Source: Chara braunii | Lineage: Eukaryota; Streptophyta; Charophyceae; Charales; Characeae | Assembly (NCBI GenBank): GCA_003427395.1 | Contig: BFEA01000250.1 | Coordinates: 2,049,816-2,109,941, forward strand | DNA length: 60,126 nucleotides | Direction of reading: 5' to 3' | In this document: positions 22,776-34,060 of the stretch, piece after piece | Layout: each line of letters starts with the position of its first letter | How positions within the stretch are numbered: the stretch's first letter is position 1 | The notes under the pieces: model-generated | Databases searched by the model: none | The model's input: the letters and a program-made list of their open reading frames with translations, nothing else | Told to the model about the DNA's origin: nothing | Made by a program: the position numbers and the translations under genes

Positions 22776-23886
22776 TGTATTATGGAGTTGTATTTTTCAT
22801 ACACTTATGATCTTAGCTTGGGGATTGGTGTGCCGTGTGTTACAGGTCCTTTTGATAATTTGATCCAAGTTCAGGGCTAGATCCAGCTTGATCCCTTGAG
22901 GATCACCTTCTGTTATCACTGATAACAGGTCGGTTGTCGATTCGTCGGTCTACGACTCAATTCCAACTTTCCCTCTACACTCAACCTAAAAGGGTTTAGC
23001 CCTGGTGATTTCGTTGTTTTATTAAGGTTTCACCCGAACTTTTATTGAATGGTCATTTAACAAAGGTGCTGAGTATTTAATTAAGGTTGGTTGGACACGA
23101 GGTTTGGGGCTTGCATGGCTAAAGCGAGGGGTATGAGTGTTGAAGATAGTTGGGGTTGACTCCGTGTAGCGCGTGGACTGTTGATTTGACTTGTTGATGT
23201 GATTGTAGGTATGGTTGTGCTTCGGACTCTGGGTGTGGTTGCCTGCGATTTCATATTTTATATGGCTGCGAGGAGCCTCACTGTGACTGTGAGAAGTGAT
23301 CGTCCTATATAGTTAACCCTTATATATCTATAAGTGCCTCGGGTATGCGCGCGACTTACAGTGATCGTGCGCAAGGGTTAACCAGATTATGGCTCGAGAG
23401 AAAAAGAGAGATCCCTTTTCATCCTTTGCTTTTTGAATTTTTTTTTATAGTTGGACGTTATAGTCCGTGGTAGCCGTCAAAGTTAAACCCCTTGATGTTC
23501 AACTGCCACGGCAGCTTAAAACTGTTTACTCAACCCCTATGCACAGGGTGCAGAAGAGGGTGTGGTCTTCAACCGCGCATGGCGGTTGTCTAGCGTCGAG
23601 AGATTAACCCTCAAGGCGCGTGTCAGCCGACACTTGAGTGTCGAATGCGACCCTCGAGATTAACGAGGATCACCTGAGTAAGGGTACTACATAGTACGCC
23701 ATTGTCGCGACTGCCTGCGTACGCTTGCATTGCGAGTCGATATGAGTTAGCCTGCGTCCGCGCGGTCTTATACTAAGTCTCGCGCGCGACGCCTATTCGA
23801 TTTCCGCATTGGAAAGTTATGGGTTGGCTACCGAGGGGCTAGGAGCGTTGTCGCGTTGTTTGTGTTGTGTCGTTTCGTATGTGTGT

Positions 23887-23945
<59 letters not shown>

Positions 23946-24418
23946 ATTTTTGTGTTCGTAAAGAGGTGTGCGCGTGGTGTGTGGGATGCGTCCTAGTCGA
24001 CCGACGTCGAATCGCGCTTGGGACTTCAGCCCCCCAAGATGACGATTCACGTGCGGGTCCGATAGAGGCGTATTACCACGCATACCCCCTATGCTACAGC
24101 GATCGAGAAACGCCATCGGCTGGTCGACCTCTGTGATTGCAGGTGATTAGCTTTCGTACTGTGGACTGGTAGCTCGGCGGGGATATGCCTACCGAAGGGA
24201 GGTGACAACTCCCGTAAGGTGTAGGTAAGTCGTGCCTCGCGTAGACCCTATCCTGTCGTAGGGGCTCGCGAGAGGTATGGCTGGTGCACTCGGTCGGAGC
24301 GGCTTAAGGAAGCTCCACATATATTATATGCGACGAAGGATTTAAACCAACTCCTGCGTGACGCGGTCGGGAGGGTCCCGCGCTGCCTTGGTGCGGTGCC
24401 GGACCGATGCGCTTGATA
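22776..24418 (+). mobile_element. 3' LTR of the large element
   Basis: Starts TGTATTATGG after the polypurine tract. The U3 part (to 23570) is unlike anything before the 5' LTR core, and includes inverted TTAACCCTT/AAGGGTTAA around a TATATATCTATAAG sequence near 23325-23340 that could serve as a TATA box. From 23571 it matches 3942-4789. It ends CGCTTGATA where the 5' copy has CGCTTGACA, so the terminal CA has mutated to TA. Total about 1.64 kb. Confidence 0.7.
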
Positions 24419-24646
24419 CCATTGTTGAAACTGACTTATGAATACCAATACAAAATATCTGGCGATTGCATTTAGTCTTCATACAAAACAATTGCAGTAT
24501 TTCTCTTCAGAAAACGCACAATTCCAAAGCTAGGTAAATAAACAATAAATCTGAGAGATCGACACAATGGGAGATGAGTGCATGTGATGTACCCACTAAT
24601 CCGCATATAGTATTAGATATTGCTCCTAAGATAAGAAAGTGCTCAC
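24419..24646. other. Sequence between 3' LTR and the minus-strand gene
   Basis: Probably intronic sequence of the adjacent minus-strand gene downstream of its splice donor; the element may have inserted within that intron. No further exon is recognisable. Confidence 0.35.
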
Positions 24647-25124
24647 CTCGACGGCTAGCTCTCAGTTTTTCTTCAACACGACCTTCTGTCACACCTTCCA
24701 TATGCAATGGCGCAATAGGAGATTCCTCGATAGCTATCATGAGGTTAGCAGACTGTGGTGTTTGAGGTTGTTCAAGCATTTGTTGTTATACAAGTACAGC
24801 TTGCTCCGGTGTACTTAGTACTATATGTCCTTCATCCTTTTCGATGCCCTGTACATGGAGAGTTTCTTCCTTTTTTACGCCCTCAAAAGTGTCCTGGAAA
24901 GTGCCGCTTACTTCGGTTGGCATCATCGACGACGGCATCTGCAATTCCGTGAATGTACCAGTAACATCCACATCCATAGCGACACTGTCGCCCACTAGTA
25001 TCGTAGTCGCCAAAACTTGGTCAGCTGTACTCACGCCCTCGCAACTCACACCGTCTTTTCGTCCCGAAGTTTTGACACTCGCTCCGACAATCGATCTGCA
25101 TCGCTGTGTCGGGTTGGACTCAAC

Positions 25125-25580
25125 CACGAGTTTCTCCGCTCGGTCAAGCTGGGAGCGCTCTAATAGTGGACCCCTGCCGTGTTCGACTCGACCGTGTGAC
25201 CCTTCGACAGGTGAAACAACGTCAATTGGTCCCAAAGTCTTGCCACTTGTACCAGCGATTGATCCCGATCCCACTGTCGGGTTCGACTCGACAGCGAGTT
25301 TCTTCGCTTGGTCAAGCCGCGAGCGCTCGAATGCTGGACGAGTGTCGCACCGCCGATAGTTGTACTGCTCGAACGCTCGAAGTCGCGACTCTTTGACAGG
25401 TGAAGCACCGCCGATAGTTGTACTGCCCCCCCGTGGTCCCGAAGCCTTGCCAGTCGCACCGGCGATCGTTTTCGATCCCACTGTCGTGTTCGACTTGACC
25501 GTGAGTTTCTTCGCTTGGTCAAGCCGGGAACGCTCCAATGCGAGGCCACTGTCGTGTTCGACTCAACAGTGGGACCCTTC
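25125..25580 (-). repeat. Three repeats in the C-terminal tail, with a palindromic DNA word
   Basis: The coding tail repeats a block reading ERSRLDQAKKL followed by V(K/E)SNPT three times, about 170-200 bp apart. Between blocks lies GTGTTCGACTCGACCGTG or a close variant (four occurrences near 25177, 25275, 25483 and 25550), the same word as the minisatellite arrays upstream of the gene. Confidence 0.7.
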
Positions 25581-26640
25581 GACAGTTGAACCACCACCCG
25601 ATCCTGATCCCTTGCGCTCTGTTTCTTGAGGCCCCTGAGACCCTTCGACAGTTGAACCACCGCCGCTTGGTCCTGTAGGTTTGCCATGCCCACCGCCGCT
25701 TGGTGCTGATCCCTTGCTTTTTGTTGCTTGATGCCCCTTAGACTTTTCGGTTTGTTGTCCTTCCCCACGACTTGCGTCCTTGCCACTTGCACCGTCATTT
25801 GGTTCCGGACCCTTGTCACTTGCACCGCTCCCCGATCGCAATCCTTTGCCATGCGCACCTCTGCTCGATCCGGATCCCGGGCCATGATCACCACCGCCGC
25901 TTAATTTTTTCCTCTCCCCAAGATCTTCTCTGACATGCCAATAATATCCATAAGCCGGGCTGGTTTGTCTATCATAGAACTCTTCCAGATACTCAAGTCA
26001 CTTTTAAACTCTTGGAAAATTTCTTCTGTTCTTACATCTAGTCTTGATTGAGAAACCTCCGGATTAAGTCGCAGGAGTCGCTTGGCAATCTGATTTTTGG
26101 TATGTTTCAGAAAGTTCGATCCTGACATACGTATGTGGAGGCAAAACTGCCACTCCCCTTCTTTTTTTATAGCCATAACCCACCTCCCTCTCGCCAATGC
26201 AGGTTGGAAGTTTTGGGGGTGCCATATAATGTGATGACCCCATGTGGCATCATCCGTCACCGTATAATCGTCTCGGCACACTATAGGCCCAGGAAGCAGT
26301 CTAATGTCTGCAGGGATTGTGTCTCCAATCTCGTACTCCCAAGGCTCATAAGGTGGAGGTTGTTGTGGAGTTTGAGAGCGTAGCAATTCCATAATAGTAC
26401 TTGGGCTGTGTGCAAATGGAGCCAGAGTTGCCACTAACTCTGGGGAGAGCATTGCTAGAACATTCGGATCCAGACTGCCTCCTGATGCCACCGTCATCGT
26501 ATTGCCCGCCATTTGAGTCGGTGTAACAATAGAAGAAGTCGGCGGCTGAGTCATTAACTGATCCGTTGAAACCGCCATGCTCGAAGCTCCTCCAGAACCG
26601 GACGATGTGCCTGGAACACCCATTCTCTGCGAATGCGAAG

Positions 26641-27186
26641 NCGGGCTACAAGCNNTTTGNCTCTCAGCTGNCAAAGNCGNTTGCAAAGTGNCATCAACAC
26701 TCTCTTCTTCTGAGTCGTCGGCATCAAAGTCCTCACCATCCACAAAACAAGTCGCATAACCTGCGATTGTAAATGCCCCGATTTGTTGGTCGAAGTACAT
26801 TGTCTCCAAGCGGTCGAGAAATGAAACCTCCCTCTNCGATGGTGCTTTATGATAACCCCTNAAGAGCTTCTCCACTTTTNTTCTTCTGAGGACATAAGTA
26901 NGTTCCCCTCTGTCTTGCGNCTTTGTTTCGAAGAGAAACTCCCAAATATTGACCACGTTTTGGCCAACCTTGTAGACGAGATCACGCCCTTCATCATNTC
27001 GAGGAGGCNGCTTAGTAAAGTTGGNGTAGTAATCTCGAGTTTTGACCATCTTGTCAATGAACTGAGTGAGGAACNNGAACTTCATACCCTCCCCTTCCAG
27101 CACAATGCAATGACGGTGACTCTTTAACANCTCCCAAACCAATCCCGCATGACCTTTNCCGAGGAAAACGACNNCCTCATCCGCAN
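26641..27186. other. Cluster of isolated ambiguous bases
   Basis: About 23 single or paired N positions occur in 550 bp, with three more at 28948-28960. Scattered N positions within otherwise well-defined coding sequence suggest a consensus of several near-identical genomic copies rather than a gap. Confidence 0.6.
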
Positions 27187-29510
27187 GACAAAAATGCTCC
27201 AATGTCTCCACCATCGCATTCGGCTCCCTTTCCATACCATCATAGACCACTTTCTCCGGTGGATCCATACCTGCCATTTTCCACTTTGATGGTAGAAAGT
27301 TATTCTCCACGACATCAGTGAACATCTTCGGCTTTCTCTTTCTCCGCACAAGCGCCGATATGTCAGTCAGCCGCTTGGCAGATGATGGACCTGCAGCTTG
27401 AATATCTTAAAACAAGGGAATAGTGTTGCGATGAAAACCCCCGTCGTTGGAGTACATGATGACCACCATTTTGTATGTATCCTCCAAAGGCAAGTTTGCA
27501 ACCTTATACACTTTCCCCTTTGTTTGTTGTAGATGAGTCTATTTGAGAAAATCCAATTGAATGTCCCACATCGCGACTCGCCTCAAGAATGTAAACTCGC
27601 AAGGGCGTGGAACGAAGCACAACAATGTCCAATACTCGCCGCCAAGTTTGTCCATGAACTTCTTGAGTCCATGAAACACTTGTTCAGTCCACGCACCCAT
27701 CTGGGTCGGGCGGCACAAATCCAGGACGACTGTGTGGCACGTCAGGTGTCTGACAGCTCTAAACATCTCCTTGCAATCCATCTCGTCTGAAACATCGCTC
27801 GGTTCCCACTGGAACGGCACGAATACAGATGTCACATCCTGTTTCTGGAAATATATATATATCGCTTGTCCTGACATACGAATGTTATGCGAACCCCCAG
27901 TTTCAAATCTACGCAACAACTTGTTGACAAATTGAATGAACTCTTCGGGGCATTTGTTTGCAAGCGATTTTGTTTTCTTGAAGCCTTTATCTCCTTTCTC
28001 ATCCTCGCCTCCAAGTGTAGTCGGAAATGACCTCACCCAACTCGTTTCTTTGAAATACCGTCGCTAGTCAATCCACCTCTCCGATGTCAATCCTTGATCA
28101 CAATACCTAGCGAACAAATCAGAAAGGTTGTTGAAGAATGGTTCCTTCCACTCTGACGGCTTCTTGTGAGGGTCAGAAATGAAGACGAAGTAGTGAAACA
28201 TTCTCAACATTGCTCTTTCCTGCTTCACCATTTCCGCGTATGTCTCCATCGAATGTTTTCCGGCAGTGTGAGCAGCTTTACTTAGCCTTGGAGCCAGTAT
28301 GACACTTCCCGCGAGAATGTCTCTCAACAGCTGAAGCCTCTCACGCCTCCCCAACGTAGACATAGCCTTCCATGATCTGACATCCGGATCGCACACAACC
28401 GCGAGGTAACCAGGTCCTCTAGTACCCTGAATCCAATGCACTGGAACCCTGATTCCTTTTTCCAACTCGAATCCGGGGCCAGGTCTCGGCGCTTTCCCCG
28501 ATTCACCTTGTTTGGTGGCAGGCTTCACACCATCTCTCCCCGACAACTGTCCACTCTCCCAAGCAGAATACACTTGTTGCACCTTCTCGAACACATCGCC
28601 CGTCGAACTTGCCAATACCATGTAAGGCCCGAGGAAGTCGGACCACTCCTTGCTCCAAGCATGAAGTGAAAGAGTAACCAAATGATCACTCCCGGTCGCG
28701 CGCAGAGCCATCGCCGCAAACTCTATGTAATCCTTATTTTTGACGTCTGCAGCAGATCCGCCTATAGCTTCTGGACGACCGACTGCTTGCCACAACTTTC
28801 GTATGTTCTTAACGATAGCAATCTGGTGCGGAGGAGTATTCCATTTGTCCTTCGGATTTTGGAAAGTGCTCAAGGTGCAGTAATTCTCCATGCTCTTATC
28901 CGGATAGTAAACAGGCCTTGCAGTCCAGCAATCCAAACGGAGCTCACNGGCGATGTNAGNGCGTTCTTGAGAACATTTCCTCGCCGCCGCAACATTGTGT
29001 TGACCACTGAGAGGGTACCAGTAGTACTTGCGCACGGATTGGAGATCGAATTCGCCGGGCGTCACTCTTCTCGCCCTCACATTCGTACCGGAAGCGTCAG
29101 TATGCATTGTATCATGTAGCCCAATCAACAAAAGGACAGGCTTCTCGTACAATGCACATACATTCACCCCGGCTGCCCCGGTCGTTCTCTCTCTGATAGC
29201 TGCCTCACCCGACTCAACCATTGTTTTGTAAAGGTCATCAATAAGCTCCTGATCGAGGAAGCGTTGATTATATTTGAATTCCTCATCAGGGATATCCAGA
29301 ATCCTGTCCAACTTGACAGAAATGAACTGCATTTCCGGCCTCTGTTTACCATTCTCGTCGAAACTCATAGCGTGGTGGGCGGACCAAGGAAACGGGTTCC
29401 TTGGTTGATGTTGGTCTACGCTTCACAGGGGCTGACGGCACGATTTGCCCGCGACACGGACCTTTTTCCCCGATCTGCCCAAATTTCGGAACTCGTGTTG
29501 CAGCAGCCGT

Positions 29511-29660
29511 AGTCCGAAGCGATGGCGTTGGGCGGGCACCTATAATGATTGGTTTCGACGACGGTGCCGCGTCCGCAACAACAATAGTCCGAAGCGATGG
29601 CGGTGGGCGGACACCTATAATGATTGGTTTCGACGACGAAGTCGCCTCCAAAGACGACGA
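29511..29660 (-). repeat. 75-bp in-frame tandem duplication
   Basis: AGTCCGAAGCGATGGCG starts at 29511 and again at 29586. The duplication keeps frame and doubles a 25-residue linker segment ahead of the ParB-like module. Confidence 0.85.
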
Positions 29661-30540
29661 AAGCACGCTTTTCGGTTCAGATATGCGGTCGGAAGCATGC
29701 ACCACCGGCTCATGCCCTGCGACCACATTTTTGTCGAAGAATGTGAAAACCGCTCGAAGATCCGGCAACGTCTATTTCTCCGTCCCGGGCGGATTGAAAA
29801 TGTCATAAAGCTTCTTGTCGTACCCAACATGTTTGGCCCAACGAAGAGCAACGCGTTTGACATTCGCCATCCGCTCACCTCTAGCGTCAAGGACCATCGT
29901 CAACTCCAACATGGCGAACTGTGAATTTCCTCCACTCCACTTCACCACACCACCAATCGGAACAATATTATCTTTGATCACCATGTACAAAACCAGCCTA
30001 CCCGAGGGTTCCCTGATTCCACCCACCCAGTCTAGCATCCAACACCTGTCTTTGTGGTCGACGACAGGAACCTCGTCTCCCACACTAGCAACGGACGTCT
30101 CACCAGACCTTCTACGCCTAGACACAACGTCCATCGTAGATTTCCCCTGCCGACCAGTAGCCTCCTCTTCTCGACCCGCAGCCCCACCAGTCATCAGCAC
30201 AGCCGAATCCGGTTCCGAACCTCGAACATGGGCGGAAGGAGTGCCCGTAGAAGGTGCACCTCGCAGCACCCGGGTTCGGTGGCCCTTAGACCCCGGTGTG
30301 TCGCCAGCCCCCACGCTAGCCGTTGGTGTCCCCTTCGGTTTTTTCGGACACTAGTCCATGCTCCCGGAACCAGTACTAGTACGTCGTTTGCTTGGCTTCC
30401 CCTCTCGATCCATGTTGAGCAGCCAGTCGCAACTGAAGAAAATGCACAAGCGAGAAAGCAGTCATTGCTTTGCCAACGTGCAAACACCACAGCACTTGAG
30501 AACAAGAATAGACAGGAACAGAGACCAACGGAAGCGGGCC

Positions 30541-31125
30541 GCAGCCCGCCAGCTCGTCGTCGTTTCACTGTCGTCTCGAACTCGACGGCCGTGCCACGAC
30601 GTCCTCCAGTACCGTCGAATTTGACACGAGAGCGACATTGCGGTGTCGTCGTGTCACTGTCGTGTCGAACCCGACGGCCGACCAACTCGTCGTCCTACTC
30701 GACGTTGAGCTCGGCACTGCGCGGGCTGACCAACCGTCGTGTTGGACATGATAGTTACACTGTTGTCTGTCGTGCGACAGTCGACCAAGCGGCCGTTCAT
30801 GCACCACCTGGTCGCCAGATAACAGTGTCCATGTCGTGTTCGACACGATGGTCGCCAAACGGTGCCTAAAGGGGAGCTGACCGTCGTGTTCGACACGACA
30901 GCGACACTGTCGTCTGCCGTTCGACAGTCGACCACGTGCCCCTTCGGGCACCGTCTCGGGACCATCGTGTCGAACACGACAGCGACACTGGGGTGTGTTG
31001 TACGACATTTGTCGTGTTCGACACAATGGTCGGCGGCTACCATCGTGTCGAACACGACAGCGACACTGGGGTGTGCTGTGCGACATTTGTCGTGTTCGAC
31101 ACAATGGTCGGCGGACGGTGCCTAA
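30541..31125. repeat. CpG-dense palindrome array I
   Basis: Many near-palindromes of the form TCGTGTTCGACACGA or TCGTGTCGAACACGA. Two 79-bp units start near 30959 and 31038. Each has outward-facing copies of TCGTGTCGAACACGACA and TGTCGTGTTCGACACAA, so an imperfect 100-bp-scale dyad forms. It lies just upstream of the minus-strand ParB-like gene, in its presumed promoter region. Confidence 0.85.
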
Positions 31126-31670
31126 AGGGGCACTTGATCACGAGAACACAAGACAACAGATCGCAGGCACTGGTTAACACGGAGAAACATTGGCTGTTGA
31201 ATGTTTGTGCACGCAAAACATCAGAACAACGATTTTTTTTCCCGAAAGGAAACACAACATGAGAACAACAATCAAACAACACTCGGCTGGCAGCGATGTG
31301 TTGATGTCCACAGCCAAACCAAAAACACGTATCATCATTCCCGAGTTTCAATGAATCGAAAAACAATATGAGGACAACAACGTCAAACGTGTGTACTTTT
31401 AGCCACTGAACACATGATGAGAACAATTAGCAGATACCGCGTATTGTTATCGAAATAACACATTTAGAACAGCAATCGCAATGGGAATTCCACGAGGCTA
31501 TTTATCGACTACGGGGAACAATCTCGCCGTTGCGGCCATTGCGGCCATTCAGTATGTCGTTTTGGCCATTCATTATGACAAAGGCTATCTACCGACTACG
31601 GGGAACAATCCCGCCGTTGCGGCCATTCAACACGCTAATTGGCGATCCGAAGTTTTGCTGTTGCACCGTC
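31126..31670. other. Spacer with an 87-bp duplicated motif
   Basis: GACTACGGGGAACAATC within a 45-bp word (GGCTATNTANCGACTACGGG to GTTGCGGCCATT) occurs at 31496 and 31583. The rest shows no gene. Confidence 0.6.
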
Positions 31671-32568
31671 TCAGCAAACACCGAAATGTATGTCATTCGC
31701 ACGAACCCCGGAGTTCCCGACGAGAGAAGCGCCTATAGCATCCCAAATTGAAACGACTTTAGCCTCGACCTCGCGCCATCCGACAACGTCCTCTACCTGG
31801 CCACCCACCACGATATCCAGTTTCCCATCTACCCTTCTTTGAACTAAACACATATCCCTCCCGGACATAGACAACTCATTCCTGGACACATACATGACAC
31901 CATCGGTCAAGTTTCTTGCCCTGCTCGAAACGGCAATACAGAGGAACCTACAGAAGATAAAGTATGCCAGACGCAATCTCACACAACAATACGAAACTGC
32001 TCCTGGCGACAGACCGGGAGATCGCAACGGATAATGATCGAGGAACTGAGAATGTCGCGCACAATCGAGTAACTCCTGTTTCATAACACGGCACCAGGTG
32101 CGAGGCGAGGTTGTCACGTATTCGCGGTCCAAACCCCCCACAACACGGCTTATTTTTAGCTTTTTACACAGTAGCGGCAAGCGCACGGGACGCAGCACAT
32201 CGAACGGCACGGGAATGCGTTTGCCGAATTCGGACATATTCACGAACTCATAATAGCACGCCCACGGGCATCTCTCCGTCATGTTCACCCACTCGCACTC
32301 CTTCTACGAGTCCAAATGTTTGTCGCCAAACGGGAGGATTCTCATCCAAGGGTCGCATTCGAAGTCTTCTGGACAAGCGCCTTCATAGGTTACGCTGCCC
32401 TGACATTGTCGAACGTACAGCGCGCAAGGCGGGAAAGGGTGTGCCTTGCGTGCACGCCAAAGTGTTGAGGTCATATTAGAGATCTCCATAGCAACAGTGA
32501 AGAGAAGACGCCATACACAGCACAAGGGCGACGGTCAACAGCAGCAATAGAACAACCAACAGCAGCAT
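31671..32568 (-). pseudogene. Broken gene for a secreted Cys-rich protein
   Basis: An ATG at 32568 gives a strongly hydrophobic leader, MLLLVVLLLLLTVALVLC, a likely signal peptide. After a frameshift near 32500 the frame continues with NMTSTLWRARK and an extracellular-looking Cys-rich stretch (CALYVRQCQGSV, ACPEDFECDPW), a TAG at 32304, then CEWVNMTERCPWACYYEFVN with two N-glycosylation sequons. The C-terminal half has VVGGLDREYVTTSPRTWC and a Val/Gly-rich end. The family is not recognised. It is on the same strand as the ParB-like gene, 1.3 kb upstream, and separated from it by array I. Confidence 0.5.
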
Positions 32569-32792
32569 ATAACTATTCACCCCGCTCCCCCTAACAATGG
32601 AAACAAACCAGGCCGCACGACGGCACAATGCACAGAATCTACGTGCGCAATCCACACCCATAATTCCACGCACACAACCCATGCACGATCTTCCAGGACA
32701 CGACGCACGCGGCCCATAGCACTGCACACAATCATGAACGATTCGATGACATTGCACCGCGCACAATCTTGTTCCACTAGAGGACAGGGAAG

Positions 32793-33735
32793 GGTCGTGT
32801 TCGACTCGACGACAGGGCACTCACCTATCGTGTTCGACTCGACGAACGCAATCGACGATCGTGTTCGACTCGACGATCATGTCGGACTTGATGATCGTGT
32901 CCGACTCGACGATCGTGTTCAACTCGACGAACGCAATCGACGATCGTGTTCGACTCGACTATCGTGTTCGACTCGACGATCGTGTTCGATTCGACGATCG
33001 TGTTCGACTCGACTATCGTGTTCGACTCGACGAACCCAATCGACGATCGTGTTCGACTCGACTATCGTGTTCGACTCCACGATCATATTCGACTCGACGA
33101 TCGTGTTCTACTCGACGTCCGGACCTCGACGTGTTCGACTCGCCTATCGTGTTCGACACCACTATCGTGTTCGACTCGACGAACGCAATCGATGATCGTG
33201 TTTGACTCGACTATCGTGTTCGACTCGACGATCGTATCCGACTCGACGATCGTGTTCGACTCGACGATCGTTGTTCGACTCGTCTATCGTGTTCAACTAT
33301 TCGATAGTGTTTGACTCCTCGATAGTGTTTGACTCGATGATCGGTCACTGTCGTGTTCGACTCGACGATTGGGCAGTGTCATGTTCAACTCGACTATCGT
33401 GTTCGACTTGACGATCGGGCAGTGTCGTGTTCGACTCGACGATCGGGCAGTATCGTGTTCGAGCCGACGATCGTGTTCGAGCCGACGATCGTGTTCGAGT
33501 CGACGATCGGGCACGATCGTGTTCGACTCGACGAGCGTGTTCGACTCGACGATCGTGTTCGACTCGAGTCTCGTGTTGGACTCGACAATCAGACATCGGG
33601 TGCGATCGTGTTCGACTCGATTGTCGGGCATTGTCGTGTTTGACTCGACGATCGGGCACGATCGTGTTCGACACGACGATCGGACACGATCGTGTTGGAC
33701 TCGACGATCGGGCGCGATCGTGTTCGACTCGAAGA
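32793..33735. repeat. CpG-dense palindrome array II (18-bp units)
   Basis: The unit GATCGTGTTCGACTCGAC repeats at 18-bp spacing over 32860-33290, with inserts of GAACGCAATCGAC; from 33340 the unit lengthens to about 28 bp by adding GGGCAGTGTC or GGGCACGATC. Every unit contains GTTCGAC, TCGA and mostly CGATCG. Open frames here (VFDSTI repeats) are products of the repeat, not genes. Confidence 0.93.
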
Positions 33736-34060
33736 CCGGAAGTGCCACGTGGCGTTACGTGGTTGCATCTGGGCTGCGTGGTTGTGTCCACACCGTCCGA
33801 TCCTTCAAACTCAGGGTGCTCCGCTGTGGTTGTGCGTCGCGATCTTGGGCCGTATGCTCGCTCTGTCGCCACGCTGAACATGCCTCTCGACAGCGCTGTG
33901 GTCCGCCGTCGCGTCGAGCAGGTGGTCTGCTATGCACGAACCGAATCCCTGCACTCCGTTGCCGCGCTGTACACGAGCCTCCACTGCGCTGCGCTGTGGC
34001 ACGAGCCTCCGTTGCGCTGCACTACTGCTGCGTTGCCGAACTGAAACGAAAATGGGAACT
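33736..34060. other. Spacer, no gene seen
   Basis: G+C-rich sequence between array II and the 105-bp repeats. Recurrent CACGAGCCTCC words occur near 33970-34010. Confidence 0.45.

Larger units (their letters stand above)
3942..24418 (+). mobile_element. Oversized Ty3/gypsy LTR retrotransposon with an extra gag-like ORF
   Basis: Two directly repeated LTR segments (3942-4789 and 23571-24418, about 95% identical by eye) bracket roughly 19 kb. Between them come a primer-binding site, gag, protease, RT, RNase H and integrase (the Ty3/gypsy order), a second gag-like ORF with a zinc knuckle, about 8 kb of noncoding structured repeats, and a polypurine tract. All coding parts are on the plus strand and all carry premature stops, so the copy is dead. 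At about 20.5 kb it is in the size range of plant giants such as Ogre, but the extra ORF lies 3' of pol rather than 5' of gag. The clade cannot be assigned from what is visible; no chromodomain follows integrase. Confidence 0.85.
24647..30359 (-). pseudogene. Broken gene for a ParB-like plus methyltransferase-like protein
   Basis: An ATG at 30359 (context AGCATGG) opens a frame of about 1,900 codons. A PKKPK basic patch is followed by CWMLDWVGGIREPSGRLVLY and RVALRWAKHVGYDKKLY. A 25-residue tandem duplication (SSKPIIIG) precedes a ParB/sulfiredoxin-like module (29325-28965) with VKLDRILDIPDEEF, a basic/acidic helix and YYWYPLSGQHNVAAARK. Further on, TCHTVVLDLCRP (about 27735-27700) and VVFL(x)KGHAG with HRHCIVLEGE (27175-27090) resemble motif IV and the FxGxG motif of beta-class DNA methyltransferases; a clear DPPY/DPPW is missing. 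A Gly/Ser tail with three ERSRLDQAKKL repeats ends at a good splice donor CGAG/GTGAGC (24647). Stops: 30351, 29772, 28064, 27539, 27407, 24786; frameshifts near 29370 and 25900. The homology is motif recognition only. Confidence 0.6.

Noticed and set aside
25160-25894. The 244-codon minus-strand frame as the C-terminus of the ParB-like protein
   Set aside because: The neighbouring frame (GGGSTVEGSQ, then ERSRLDQAKKL) reads better and continues in frame to the splice donor.
32861-33735. Long open frames encoding VFDSTI repeats, and their minus-strand counterparts
   Set aside because: They arise because an 18-bp unit cannot create a stop; all frames are equally repetitive and there is no start context or domain.
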